64,000 nt of DNA from Acanthamoeba lenticulata. Lineage: Eukaryota > Discosea > Longamoebia > Acanthamoebidae. Both the position numbers and the translations under genes were made by a program. Under the pieces are notes generated by a model. The model was not told the origin of the DNA. It saw only the letters and a list, made by a program, of their open reading frames with translations, and searched no databases. Of the stretch, positions 40,755-52,265 are shown piece by piece; positions within the stretch are counted from its first letter, which is position 1; each line of letters begins with the position of its first letter. Where the stretch lies: the NCBI GenBank assembly GCA_002179805.1, contig NAVB01000076.1, positions 1 through 64,000 on the forward strand, read 5' to 3'.

Positions 40755-41603
40755 TTAATCATCAATGACGATGACGTCTTCTTTTCTGTCTTTGTTGTTT
40801 TGAGTTTGGGGAGCGGGAGTGGGAGTCGGAGCGGCGGCCGGAGGAGGGAGCGAAGTTGGATGGCTGAGTCCTGCGTAGTATTGGGCGAGAAGATTCGAGG
40901 CGTCGGCAAGGTTGGTGGCCATTGATGATGGGTAGGAAGACAAAGAGAAGGGGAATAGAGGAGCATGTGGTGAAGTGCTGGGGTGTGCGGTGGGCATAGG
41001 AAGAAGGCCCGCGGCACTGGAGGTTGTGGGAGTTGTGCCGGGTGGCTGTGGAAGGTTCAAAAGGCCGCGCATCTGCGAGGCAAGAAGTAGCAGATTACCC
41101 AACGTAGAACTATCACCCAGGCCTTCCCACTATATGTAGAGGTGAGAGGGATATATGGAAATGGGCACGAAGAAACAGAGGCGATGTACAGCATATAGAT
41201 AAGCAATGTATATACACAACTTCAAGATGGTGCTTGTGCACGGCAATGCAGAGAGAACGAACCGATTGTGGGTTTAAGGGAGGCAAGGTAGGCACCTCTG
41301 GCCGGGGAGGCTTAGCCGGAGCGGTGGCTCGCTTCTCAGGCCGGTCTACGGCATCCTCGCGTGCGTCTTGCACTAACCGCCGTAATTGCTTCAAGTCTTG
41401 TTGTGTACAATAAGGTGTGGTGAGGGAGCTTGGAGAAGATGCACACCACACACACACACACATTGGGGAAGAGAGGCACCTTCACGTAAGCGAGCTGCAA
41501 GCTCCAAAATCTCACGCTCATCGGTGAAGGTGTACACATTACGTGCATCAGGGAGCATTCGCTCGGTGATTTCTACAATTTGTGCCACCTGTTCCTCGTC
41601 CAT
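40755..41603 (-). CDS. Unrecognised proline-rich protein with C-terminal SUMO-interacting motif
   Basis: I do not recognise the family. The first exon MDEEQVAQIVEITERMLPDA then TFTDEREILELAARLRE is a helical acidic region. After an intron holding a GT dinucleotide run comes DLKQLRRLVQDAREDAVDRP and a Pro/Arg-rich stretch. The last exons are rich in Pro, Ser, Thr and Leu (LPQPPGTTPTTSSAAG, AQYYAGLSHPTSLPPPAA), and the protein ends KEDVIVIDD. The terminal V-I-V-I followed by two Asp fits the SUMO-interacting motif consensus. Size is about 200 residues. It may be a nuclear adaptor, inferred from the SIM and composition. The exact start of the last exon (near 41073) is uncertain. Confidence 0.55.
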
Positions 41604-41745
41604 CCTCAGTCTGTTAATATTTATTTTATCTTTTAGCCATTGGCGCCCAAACAACCGGGAATGTTTAGAGAAATGATCAGAGAAATAATATAATTGGAGC
41701 AGCGCCGACGTCACCCTCGATCAGTCGTGCGAGCAGGGCGAGAAG

Positions 41746-43969
41746 ATGAAGATCTTCACGGCGGGTTGTCTGCTTCTCTGTTTCTTGGGGCTCTTTGCGA
41801 TTGCTCACTCAGCCGAAAGCTCTAGTGGTGATTGGACGCTGAAGCAAGTCGATAGGCAAATCAGCCTTCAGACTCAGAATGCGCGCCACTCTCACCGCAT
41901 TACGGCCATCAATGCCGGTGACAAGGCCGCTTCGACCTTCCTCCTGGCTCTCCGGGAGGAAACGGCCCGCCATTTGGCCTTTGTCCACGCCATCCAGGAC
42001 GGCACTCCAGTGCAAGTTGCCCCCGCCACTGGTGAGGGTCGCGCCGATGTGACCTACTACATCGTTACCCTCAACAAGGCCGTTAATCCTCAGGAGCAGA
42101 CGGTCATCGAGGTTCACTACGTCTTCACCCACGTCCAGACCCCCTACCCGACCCACATTAACCAAAACGACAAGCAATTGGTGATCTACACCGACAGCCA
42201 CTACTTCTTCTCGCCCTACCGCACCAACGCCCAGAAGACTACTATCAAGCTGGCGAGCGGCAGCGTGGAGAGCTACTCCCAGAACGTCAAGCCCGCCACG
42301 CAGAAGGGGGACACTCTCATTTTCGGTAGCTACGATAATGTCCAAGCGTACGAGCACAGCCCGCTGCGCATTCACTTCGAGAATAACACGGTTCGTCAAC
42401 AACAGCTCAAACCACACTCAGCGATCTTGACGTCTTTCCCCAAATAATCATCAACTGATCCAACCCTCTCCCTTGTTAAAATTTTGATATGATGCATCTG
42501 GCACACAGCCTTTCCTTACCATCACCAACTTGGTGAGGGAAGTCGAGGTTTCTCACTGGGGCAACGTGGCCATCACCGAGCACATTAACATGCAGCACGA
42601 TGGCGCCAAGCTCGAGGGCTCCTTTTCGCGCTTCGACTACCAGCGCTCCCAAAAGGGTGCTCCTTCGGTCATCCGCTCTGTCGTCAACCTGCTTCCCCTG
42701 ACCGCCTCCGACATCTACTACCGGGACGAAATCGGCAACATCTCCACGTCTGATATTGTTGTCGTGAAGGACAAGCTCGCTGTCGACCTTACCCCCCGCT
42801 TCCCGCTCTTTGGCGGCTGGAAGACCCAGTTCACCTTTGGCTACAACCTTCCACTCTCTGGCTACGTTTTCTCCGACGAGTCTTCCAAGGTTGTCCTGAA
42901 CGTTACCTTTGGCAAGGAGTTCGCCGTCGTTGACCCCGCCATCGACGACATCACCATCCGCGTCATCCTCCCTGAGGGTTCCAAGTGCGCCTCTCTCTCT
43001 CTCTCTCTCCCCCCCCCCCCCATTCTCTTGTTTTCTCTTCCTCTTGGTCCTCTTCGCCCGATAGCAGGACTGACCCCATGACGATGACTATGACGATGTC
43101 TTTCCAGGGACATCGACGTCAAGCTCCCGTTCGCTGTTGATGATCAAGACCGCACTCTTCACCATACCTACCTCGATACTGCCGGCCGGCCCGTAGTCGT
43201 GATCCACAAGAAGAACGTCGTGCTTGAGCACAACCAGGCGCTCCAGGTCTCGTACAACTTCACCCGTACCAGCATGCTCCTTGAGCCCTTCATCCTCGTC
43301 ATTTCCTACTTCGTCGTCTTCCTTTTGGCCATGTTCTATGTTCGCTTCGACCTCTCCATCAGCAAGGTACCAACCACCACTCCACTCCTTTTATCGCTCA
43401 ATCCAGCAACTTGAGTGCTCGCACTCTAACAACCGAGGCCCGCTCTCTACAGGACAAGTACCTCGATCCCAAGGAAGCCAAGCAGGCTCAGATCCGCGAG
43501 CTGGTCTCCAGGCTCAAGGACATTCACGATGAGCGCACTAGCCTTCAGCAGCAGGTGCTTAAGAAGGTCCTTGGCGGCAAGATCTCTGCTCCCCAGGTAC
43601 TCTTGCCCTTCTCAGGTGTCACTTTTTCTGGAGCCGAACCGATGTCTTATGCTCTCTTTTTTCGTTCTGCTGCAGGATAAGAAGAAGAACGACGCCGCGT
43701 TCAACGCCTACCACTCCGAAGTGCAGCAGATCGAGAAGGAGCTTGAGGGACTGCACTTGGGTGCGGCTACCAGAGTCAAGCAGCTCGAGCGGAAAGAGAA
43801 GGAGAAGCACGCCGTGCTCGCTGAGCTCTCCGCCAACACCGAGGCCAACCTGGAGAAGAAGGGTAACTCGAACACCTACGAGGCCAAGAAGCTCCAGCTC
43901 CAGTCCACTTTCAACAGACTTGACGAGGAAGTGAACGACATGGTCTACGACCTCAGCGAGGAGTTCTAG
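41746..43969 (+). CDS. Ribophorin I, oligosaccharyltransferase subunit (OST1)
   Basis: It is part of the ER complex that transfers glycans onto Asn residues of nascent proteins. A signal peptide (IFTAGCLLLCFLGLFAIAHS) leads into a luminal domain with family motifs: VIEVHYVFTHVQTPYPTHIN, YTDSHYFFSPYRTNAQKTTI, PFLTITNLVREVEVSHWGNV then AITEHINMQHDGAKLEGSFS, and SDIYYRDEIGNISTSD. A single C-terminal TM, LVISYFVVFLLAMFYVRFDL, is followed by a long Lys-rich coiled coil (ELVSRLKDIHDERTSLQQQV, LDEEVNDMVYDLSEEF). Introns lie near 42392-42508, 42985-43107, 43366-43452 and 43597-43675. The second contains a CT repeat followed by a C run. The cytosolic coiled coil is as in plant and animal ribophorin I. 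It is surely essential and constitutive. Confidence 0.95.
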
Positions 43970-44363
43970 AGAGAGACAGAGCTGTGTAGCTCCCCGCTCG
44001 CTTCGAACAACGCCCTCTTCCGCCTCTGCCACCTGCCCTCTGTCCCCCTTCAACCTTGGCGTCCTTTCTTGCCTTTGCCTCCGTTGGCGCCGTAAAAGCT
44101 GCTGCGATATTTATTCCCGCCTCACTCCTCGAGCTCTTTCGTGTGTCTTCTTCCTGCTGGTGCAAGGGGAGGTCAAGTTGCGTAGTAAGCAAGAACTTTT
44201 TTTTTTTTTTATAACGATCACCTACGACCTAGTATCTGTACACATGGTGCCCCACCACCAGCGCTTCACGAGTCTTGGGGGGCACTGCGAAGAGAGAGAG
44301 AGAGAGTTTCGCTGGCTGCGGTCTGGCCCACCAGCTGGAGGCCAATTGCGTTGTTGCGATCAA
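43970..44363. other. Convergent intergenic region
   Basis: It holds the 3'UTRs of ribophorin I (plus) and the PH protein (minus). A T14 run sits at about 44196-44210 and a GA repeat at about 44292-44307. No gene is seen. Confidence 0.45.
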
Positions 44364-46013
44364 CTAGTTTCTGTTCTCAGCCGTAGTGGTTCTCGCTTCG
44401 CCGCGCTCCTCGCCAACAAAATAGTGGAAGATGATGTCGAAGCCTTCCTTGTACACGCCGTAGCCGAAGCCCTGCATCAGGTGTTGATACTCAACGTAGC
44501 TCGGGCCTTCTGAGCCGAGGGCTTGCTCGAAGGTGCGGAGGGCAGCGCTGTTGCCGTCAGCGAGCTCGCACAGTGTGGTGAAATGGGCACGGCTCGGGTT
44601 GGGCTGAAGCACGCCCAGGCGCACAAAGCCATCCGATGACGTCACAATTGAGAGGTTCAGTGGGGTGGCGCCCGAGCTTTTGAGTATCTCGAGCGCCTCG
44701 TCGGGCATCTGCGGTACGCCGAAACAGTCGAAGGCATCGAGCGCCTGCTCCAGCTGATCTTGGAATGTCGCACCTGCCGTTGGTGGTACATACCACGGTG
44801 GTGTTCAGGGTTAACAACATCTCTCCGTGCAACAACAGAAAACAATTGGAGCACACATGAACTGCGGAGGGCCAGACGCACCAGGCAGCCTGATCCTGAG
44901 CTCCGTTTGCCGGGGAGGAGCGGCGCCCATGTCACGACCGACGCTGTAGACTTTGTCAACGTTGTGCCGGGCACCCCATTGCTTGACGAGGGCGCTGGGC
45001 TTGCCACTGTCGGCAGCATTCAGCGCGAGCTCGAGCGCTGTCTCCACGGGGAAATACCATCCACCGTCCATACCGCCCAGGCTCGACATGTCGATCCACG
45101 AGCCGATAGTGAAGGGATTGATCAGAGCACCCACATCGTTCAGTCGATCGATCTCACTCTCCGGCGTACCGACGTGACCGAAGAAGTCGACCATCTGCTG
45201 GATCAAGTTGTTCTGCGGGCCCGACATACGCCAAGAGAGCTTCTGCATAGCGGCAGACGTGCAAACGTGAAGATCGACGCCGAGATCTCTGGCGACGCCC
45301 GCAACTGGGGGGATGCTCTCCATCCAGATTTGCCAAAATTCAACCGCCAGCGCACTCTTCTCCAGCTGAAGGAAGGGGATGCAGCCCTTGGCTTGATTAA
45401 GCCGCTGGCGAGCAGGAGGCTGTGATGATTGCGGCTGTGGCTGACTGTCGCTGGTTTCTTCTCCAGCCCCTCGGGGCGGATTACCCAGATGGGTCGGCGC
45501 AGCGCCACGCAGCTTCTCGATGCTGTTGGAAATCGCCTCCACCCATTCTTGTTTGCTTGACTCAGTGTCGGCGGTTATCAGAAAGGTACGGTGCACTGTC
45601 TCGACCTGGAAAGAGAACTTCTTTTTGCTGAGGAGGATCTCCGACGTTTTTGAGTCCTTGTCAAGGTCGATCGTGCCCTTGGGCGATTGATCCTGTCGGC
45701 GCAGCGAAGCAAACGAGTGAGGTTGAAGCCCCTACTGGCATTCTTAAAGTTGTATCCACTTGTTTCTGATGTACCTTGGGGCCTTTGAAGTAAAAGATCG
45801 TTCCGTCCTTAAGAACACACCACCTTCTCTTCCACGTCTTGATATTGCCGCCTTGCTTCGTCAACCACCCATCCTTGTCAGGTGGGACAAGCGAAGAGAC
45901 AGATATGCCCTGTGTCACAGAAAGAAGGGAGGTGAACGTGAGTGAGATCACATCAACTTGAACCCAATCCTCCTTGTACAAGGGGCCCTCACCTTCACCA
46001 AGGTGGCGTTCAT
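44364..46013 (-). CDS. PH-domain protein with unassigned conserved-looking C-terminal region
   Basis: It is probably membrane-recruited through phosphoinositides. A short first exon (MNATLVK) joins over a GTGAGG...ACAG intron to GISVSSLVPPDKDGWLTKQG. The PH domain is textbook: KTWKRRWCVLKDGTIFYFKG, then GTIDLDKDSKTSEILLSKKK, TFLITADTESSKQEWVEAIS. The remaining 350 residues are globular-looking and unassigned. They include GCIPFLQLEKSALAVEFWQI, DLGVDLHVCTSAAMQKLSWR, GSWIDMSSLGGMDGGWYFPV then ETALELALNAAD, and a last exon with FVRLGVLQPNPSRAHFTTLC then PSYVEYQHLMQGFGYGVYKE. The balanced composition and well-kept aromatic residues suggest a folded domain that I cannot name. Signalling in amoeboid movement is possible but not shown. 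Confidence 0.7.
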
Positions 46014-46364
46014 GGACGGCCTTCAAGTCACTCTCTCCACGAGGACAGGTACCGTTGTTTTGGGAAAGGGCGACCTAGCTGCCAGAGAGCCACCCACTCC
46101 TTTCCTTATGAAGAGATTGCCACCCAACAGCCCCGGACATAATGGCTCTAGGTATTCACATTCCTGAGCATTGTGGTCTTCCTCGTTGCCCTGTCAGATA
46201 AAGGCCAGCTCTCTGGCCTTCACACGTGCCATCAAGGAAGCTGGCCGCGGGGTGAGCATCCAAAGCAGCTGCCAAGTCACGTCACGGCTTTACGCCGACC
46301 GCACGATCGCGCCTGGTTAGGCAAACTACTCCCAAGGTGTGACCGCGAAGGAGCAGATTTTTAG
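46014..46364. promoter_or_regulatory. Divergent promoter region
   Basis: The region between the PH protein (minus) and the repeat-rich senescence-domain gene (plus) should hold both promoters. Small open frames cross it without recognisable content. No element is identified. Confidence 0.35.
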
Positions 46365-49300
46365 ATGCAAGGACCACCACGCCCAACTCACGGCGGTGCC
46401 GGTGCACCCCACCCGAATGGTAGCCACGGGGCAAGATTTGTTGGCGCCACCCCCTACGTGCCTCCGCCACTTCCTTCTTCTCCCAATGCTCCGACACATC
46501 CGCCTGCTGCAGGTGCACCGTCGGCATTCGTGCCTGCCACCCCCTACACTTTACCTCCGTTGCCGTCCAAACCTGCGACAAGGCCTCCTCCCTCAGCGAG
46601 CAGTACTACCGCCCCGTTCGTCCCAGCAACGGCCTACGTCCCGCCTCCGCTTCCCAGTTCGCCCAACGTGAATCGTGCGCATCTACCTCCCTCAGGGAGC
46701 AGCACTACCGCCCCATTCGTGCCAGCAACAGCCTATGTCCCGCCGCCTCTACCTAGCTCGCCCAATGTGGGCTGCGTGCCTCCTTCGACGGGCACTACCG
46801 CCCCGTTCGTGCCGGCTACAGCTTACGTCCCACCGCCCCTGCCCAGTTCACCCAACGTAAACCGTGCGCATCCGCCTCCTTCGACTGGCACTACCGCCCC
46901 GTTCGTGCCGGCCACGGCCTACGTCCCGCCACCGTTGCCCAGCGCGCGTCACAACATGGACCGCCCTCCGGCCTCTTCCTCGGCAACTCCGAGTCACGCG
47001 TCGTCATTTGTACCAGCGTCGGCCTACGTGCCCCCGCCCCTTCCCAGCTCGCCCAACGCGGGCCGCGCGCATCCGCCCTCGGCGAGCGGCACTACCGCCC
47101 CGTTCGTGCCGGCTACAGCTTACGTCCCGCCGCCCCTACCCAGAGGCCCTCCTTCTGCGCGCCAGGCGACGTCGCCCGGAAGCAGCGGAGCCCCCACATC
47201 GTCGTTCGTGAGCGCCACGCCGTATGTACCGCCACCGCTGCCCACGACGCCCAACGTAGCGGCCTCCTCCTTGAACGCTCCCGGCTCGGCTTCTGCTGGA
47301 CGTTCGGGCTCCTTCATTTCTGCCCCAGCCTACAATCCTGCGCCGCTTCCCACCACTCCTGCGCAGCCAGCCAGTGGAGGACCCGCCGGAGAGTCCAAGT
47401 TCGTTCCGGCGACGGCTTACGCCCCGCCGCCTCTGCCTGCGGGTGCGCCACGAAACGAGCCCCCTGGAGGGCCCGGTGGAACCGGCCCGCGCGGCAACGG
47501 CGCCGGCTTGGCGCACGCGCCCGCCTACGCGCCTCGGCCCATGGCTACGCCGGCCGGCCGAGGCGGCAACCAGCCAGCTGCTCCCCGGCCAGCCCCAGGG
47601 CCTGGGCCGGGTGCCGCGGGTCCCGCCCCTCACCGGCCTTTGCCTGCGGGCTCTGCGGCCGGTCCCCGCCCGGGCGGTCCTGCCGCCGCCGCAGCGCCCC
47701 GTCCGCTGCCCCAAAAGGGCCCTGGCTTTGGCCACCCGAACGCTGGCGCTGCGCCGCCGCGCCCTCAGCCGGCCCGCTCGCCCCAGCCCGATAGCGATGA
47801 GGACGAGCCGACGCGCTTTGCCCCGCCCGCGGTGCAGCGCACTGCGCCTGCCGGCCCGTCGCTCACGCCGTCGATCCCGGCCCTCCCCGACCGGTCGCCC
47901 GGGGGCGTGACCCACACGGCGTCCATGCCCGCCCTCCCGCTGCCGCCCAACAGGCCCGCGGCCGGCGGCGCACCACAGGCGCCGGGCTCAGGCGGGGCAC
48001 CCCCGCTGCCCCCCTCGGCCCAGCACACGCGTTATCCACCGCCGCCGCCCATCGTGGCGCCGTCCGACATGACCGCGTCGGACGCCAACCGGGATGCCAT
48101 CATGTCGGCGCGGCTCGAGCTCTTTCCGCTCTCCCTCTATGGCGCCGACCTGGTGTCGGTCTACAAGGGCATCGCCACCGAGTTCTACGCGCAGCGGCCG
48201 CTGTCCATCAACGTCGTGCTCGACCCGCAGATGGGCGTGCGCCTCTACGGTGAGGGCGACAGCCGTTCGATTGACCTGTTCTACTCACGCCCGGCCTTCT
48301 GCTCCAACACGAAGCAGTTCATCCTCCGCAATGGACACGACAACCGCTTCTTCATGCTCACCCTCGCCCCGTACGCGTCACATAGCCAGCCACCCATCCA
48401 CCCATGTCATGTCATGAGCTCCGCCCGCGTCTTCGTGTTTGCTTTGCTCACACATGGCGACGCGCAGGGACACGCCGGACGACGTGGTGGGCCACCTGGA
48501 GACCATCCTCATGTGCTTCGCCACCATGTACAAGAAAATCTTCACCGAGGACGAGCTCAAGGAGATCGCCCTCCACGAGGACTCTGATCTGTGCGCCAAA
48601 CCCCTTTCTCGTTCCCCTTTCCCATCTTTTGCTCACGGTCGATTGGGGGCAGGACGTCGTCCAAAGCCGCGCGGGGCATCGAGTCTGGGGGAGCCGCGGT
48701 GGGCAAGGGCATGGTCAAGGGCGCCGGTGCGCTGGGCTCCGGCATGCGCGGGTAAGCTGCCCTTCCTCACCACGCCCATATTGGGGACCTGTCAGGTCCG
48801 CCTCCTTGTTGTTAGCATTACGACTGACCTGATGATGATGATGGTGATGGCGAATGTTGGACGGCAGGGTGGCAGGCTTCGTCAAGGACCACACGCAGGC
48901 GGGCCACAAGGAGGTGACGCAGGAGGAGCGCGAACGGGTCGAGGCCCGCGCCAAGACCGCGGTCAAGTTCCGCAAGGGCATCAGCCGCGTCTCGAACGCT
49001 GTGGCCAAGGGCACCACCGTCGCCGGCACGGGCATCGCTAAAGCCGGCCATTGGGGCGTCGAGCAGTACAAGGATACCGACTACTACAAGGAGGTCCGCC
49101 CTCTATCCTCTCCCCCTCTCCCTTTCTCTTTCTCTCTTTCACGTCCCTTCGTCCGCCTTGAAGCACACGACGATGATGACGATGAGGATATGCTCATGTG
49201 GGATTTTTTTTTTTTCCTCTCTCTTCTTTTTTCTTCTCGTTGCAGAAACAAGTCGGGAAGGAGGACGAGGGCCCCACCACGGGCGACAAGGCCGTCAACG

Positions 49301-50422
49301 TGGCCAAGTCCACGGGAGCCGCCATTGGTACTGCCCCCCCCCCACAGCAGAGGCGCGGGAGAGGGAGAGCTAGTACGAGTACCAGGCTGACCTCGGGTGG
49401 GCGGTGGCGGCAGGTAATGTGTGGTCGGGCCTGGTCATCTCCACCAAGATCGTGGCCTCGGACGTGCGCGAGAGCACTGCCGACGTGGTCGAGCACAAGC
49501 GCGGCAAGGAGCACGCCGAGCTCACCCGCACTCACTTTAACATGGCTGCTGACGTCACTGTTGGAGGTTACCTCTGTCCCGCCTGCCCCTTCCCCCCCCC
49601 CCGTCATCAATGCTGACGCCCACGCGGTCTGTGGCGGGCGGGGACAGGCTTCAAGACGTTCGACCTGGTGTCCATGTACTACAAGCTCGTGCCCAAGCTG
49701 GCGTTGAAGGTGGGCGCAGGCGCCCTCACCTACGACCCCTACAAGCAGGACGCTCTCCACGGCAGTGCGTGACTTCCCCCCATTGCGCCTTTTGAAGCAG
49801 CTTTTTCCCCTTTTTGGCTGTTGTCGTGCTGCACGTCTCTCTCCGGTGGGCTCACGCAAGAGGCCCCCGCGCGCCAGTCGGGTGGAAGGAGGGGTGGGTC
49901 AAGTTCGAGGGCGCCGTACGTGAGCCCTGGAAGCCCTACTACGCCATCCTCAAGACCTACTCCTTCGCTTGGTATGAAGATGAGGTGCGAAATGATGATG
50001 ATGACGGCGATCCCTCGTTTGGCGCAATGATGGGGACGGGGGAGGGCGCTTGCGTGTTCCTGAAAACTCACGCCGGGTCGGCTCGAAACGCGCACAGTTG
50101 CAAGAGAAGCTGGCGGGGTACATCCCGTGCAGGGAGATCCTCGAAGCCAAGCCCATCAGCGAGCAGCAGACCAAGTACAAGCACTGCCTGCAGATCGTGG
50201 CCAAGGGCGACCAACAGATCATCTCCCTCTGGTGTGATGGCCATCCCGGTACCGTCCCCAGTCGTGTCTTTGTGAACTCGAGCACGTTCCAACGCGTGCA
50301 TGCGTGCGGGTTGGGTTGCAGCCTGGACGCCGGGCACGGAGGCGCAGATGGGCCAGCTTGCCGACGAGTGGATCGACGCCGTCATGTCCCTCGCCTTCGT
50401 GCAGCAGAAGTACCGGCGGTGA
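46365..50422 (+). CDS. Senescence/spartin-domain protein with 11 PPLP-type repeats and C-terminal PH domain
   Basis: The first about 570 residues are Pro/Ala-rich. Eleven copies of FVPATAYVPPPLP, with variants, recur between 46437 and 47440, followed by Gly/Pro-rich low complexity. A folded part begins ARLELFPLSLYGADLVSVYK and includes CSNTKQFILRNGHDNRFFML and DDVVGHLETILMCFATMYKK. A Gly/Ala/Val-rich senescence domain, as in spartin and plant ERD7 proteins, follows: KGISRVSNAVAKGTTVAGTG, NVWSGLVISTKIVASDVRES and FDLVSMYYKLVPKLALKVGA. The C-terminus is a PH domain (GWVKFEGAVREPWKPYYAIL, YKHCLQIVAKGDQQIISLW and a final DEWIDAVMSLAFVQQKYRR). Spartin acts at lipid droplets and endosomes, so membrane or lipid-droplet association is inferred. 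The PPLP cores are the classic ligand of group II WW domains. At least eight introns lie in the 3' half. Confidence 0.78.
46437..47440 (+). repeat. Coding tandem repeat, 11 copies of F-x-x-A-x-x-Y-x-x-x-x-L-P
   Basis: The unit is about 25-35 codons: a fixed 13-residue core (FVPATAYVPPPLP in the commonest form) plus a variable Ser/Asn/Pro spacer such as SSPNVNRAHPPPS. Copies three to six and eight share an identical core, while copies 1, 2, 7, 9, 10 and 11 differ at one to four positions. The near-identical middle copies suggest recent expansion by unequal crossing-over or slippage. The array sits inside one exon. Confidence 0.85.
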
Positions 50423-50802
50423 AGGGGTGAGTTATTTTAAATGCACTTATATAAATATAAAAATTAAATGCACACATTCGTGTCCAATGATCTCACGAAT
50501 CGACCACGTGAATCACTTCGTGTTGTTTCGCCAGTTTTCTCACCGAATAAAGCCGCGAATGCCCACTAAAAATGCCCATTGGCCCTGGATGTCGGCGTTT
50601 ATCGAACGCCACCAATGAGGACTGCGAGTTACGAAGTCAACGGACGTTGACGCTCCAGTTCTCCGCTGAATTCGGGGCGTTAGCGGCACACAGAACGCCA
50701 GCTTACTCAGGGCGAGAAGGCACCGCGAGGAGAGCGCATAGACCAACACGCAACTTACAGGCCTGGCCGCCACACCATCCGCGAACGCACGATCGCTCTC
50801 AA
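50423..50802. other. Intergenic region, partly AT-rich
   Basis: It lies between the stop of the repeat protein and the start of the next plus-strand gene. An AT-rich block at 50431-50470 is a likely 3'UTR. The rest reads as open but unrecognisable frames. No gene is called. Confidence 0.4.
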
Positions 50803-52163
50803 ATGGACCTCTACAACAACCCATCTCCAACACACCCACAACCCGCACTCGACTTTGTAGAGTGTACACTGGACCAACCTCCCGACACCCTCCCCAGCTT
50901 GGACGGTCCGGGCCTCGTGGGCAAGAAGACGAGCAAAACCTACGCCAAAGTCGCGACGTACGATAGCGGCGAAGACGAGACGCAGCACGCGGAAGAAGAG
51001 GACCTCGCGAGTAGCACTTGTGCAGAGGACATGTCTTGCCGACGGGGCCGAGAGGCAGTCCCGACCGAAGGAGTCGGGGTTAGTCGCATGGGAGAGCGGC
51101 TCCGAAGCGAAGAGGTACCGCTGCAGCTCCATTCCTCCCCATCTACGGGCCCGCTCTTGGCGCTCGCTGCTGCATGTAATGCCCGCAGCAGCTGACGTAA
51201 GTGTGCTGGCCAGGGAATGGAAATGGTGGAGCTCCAATTTGACGAGCTGGACGGGGAAGGGCGATACAGCGAGTTTGAGAAGGAGGACGCGAGCATGGAG
51301 GACTTGAAGATGAATGAGAAGGAGGCCGTGTGGCGAAGGATGTGGCGAACGGTGGGGCAGGTTGAGTGGGGCGATATTCTCCTTCACGATGCCGTTTCGC
51401 CGTTTGTTTCCTACTGGGGTCTCTGGCTCTTTGGGTTTGGCTTCGCCGTGGGAACCACCGTCCAATGGCTTTCCTTCATCCCTCTCGTCCTAGCGTCGAT
51501 CGCGTGTGTCATTGTACGTTCTTCTACTCTCTGCACCGTCTTTGCATTCCGACGGAACACTCACAAACAGACCTGTACACAACACTTGAACGGAGAGCAG
51601 AAGACGGTGCTCGTGGGCCTTCGAGCAGACTGGGCCTTTGACGGCAACGACTTTGTCGAGCGGCTGTTCGGCCGCACATTCCCCGCCATCCTGTTCCCGG
51701 TGGGTCTGCTCCTGGTTCACATGAAGCGGCTCGATTTGCTCGAACACGCCAGCTGGCCCGTCGTGCTGATCCCGTTCTGGACCATCTACGCCAGCTTCCT
51801 CTTCTTCCCCGTCATCTCCCTCTTTCTCTACGCCGCGTTGCGACGAAGTCTCGGCACCGTGGGCCCCTTCGAGTGCTCCTGGTACTACCTCCTCAAGTGG
51901 CCTCTTGTCATCCCCACCATTGGTACCTCGCTGCCTCCTGCTGCCTCTGCAAACCCTTGCCGAGACTCACCGACTACTTTTTTTTTTCGAAAACAGTCTT
52001 CAACATCATGTTGAGCGTCCGGGAGGACTTGCCCTGGGTGGTGGCCTTCCTTCCTCTTTGCCTGGCCCTGTTTTCGTCCCTCATGTCGTGCTTCTACTTG
52101 CACCTGCCCAACACCAAGGAGGTCGAGCGCTTCATGAACTACGCCGACCACTCCCCCGTGTAG
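50803..52163 (+). CDS. Multi-pass membrane protein of unknown function
   Basis: I do not recognise the family. The N-terminal about 110 residues are acidic and Ser/Thr-rich (ATYDSGEDETQHAEEEDLAS) and probably cytosolic. A phase-0 intron (GTACCGC...GCCAG, about 51115-51212) joins them to MEMVELQFDELDGEGRYSEF and KEAVWRRMWRTVGQVEWGD. Five or six hydrophobic segments follow: WGLWLFGFGFAVGTTVQWLS, PLVLASIACVI, TFPAILFPVGLLLVHM, PVVLIPFWTIYASFLFFPVI then SLFLYAAL, and WVVAFLPLCLALFSSLMSCF. The end is LPNTKEVERFMNYADHSPV. Aromatic and Trp content near the helices resembles small transporters or TMEM185-type proteins, but nothing decisive is seen. Introns open with GTACGTTC and GTACCTCG. Confidence 0.65.
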
Positions 52164-52265
52164 ACGCGCCTTCTTGTGTACATAAAAAGAGTAAATGCCG
52201 AAAAATCGAGAAAAAAAAAGAAGTTGGTCTTGTCGGTCGAGAGCTGCAGCCACAACGCACTGGCT

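Noticed and set aside
47136..47915. Open frame of 259 codons opposite the Pro-rich repeat protein
   Set aside because: Extremely Arg/Gly-rich antisense of Pro/Ala codons, with no sign of selection.
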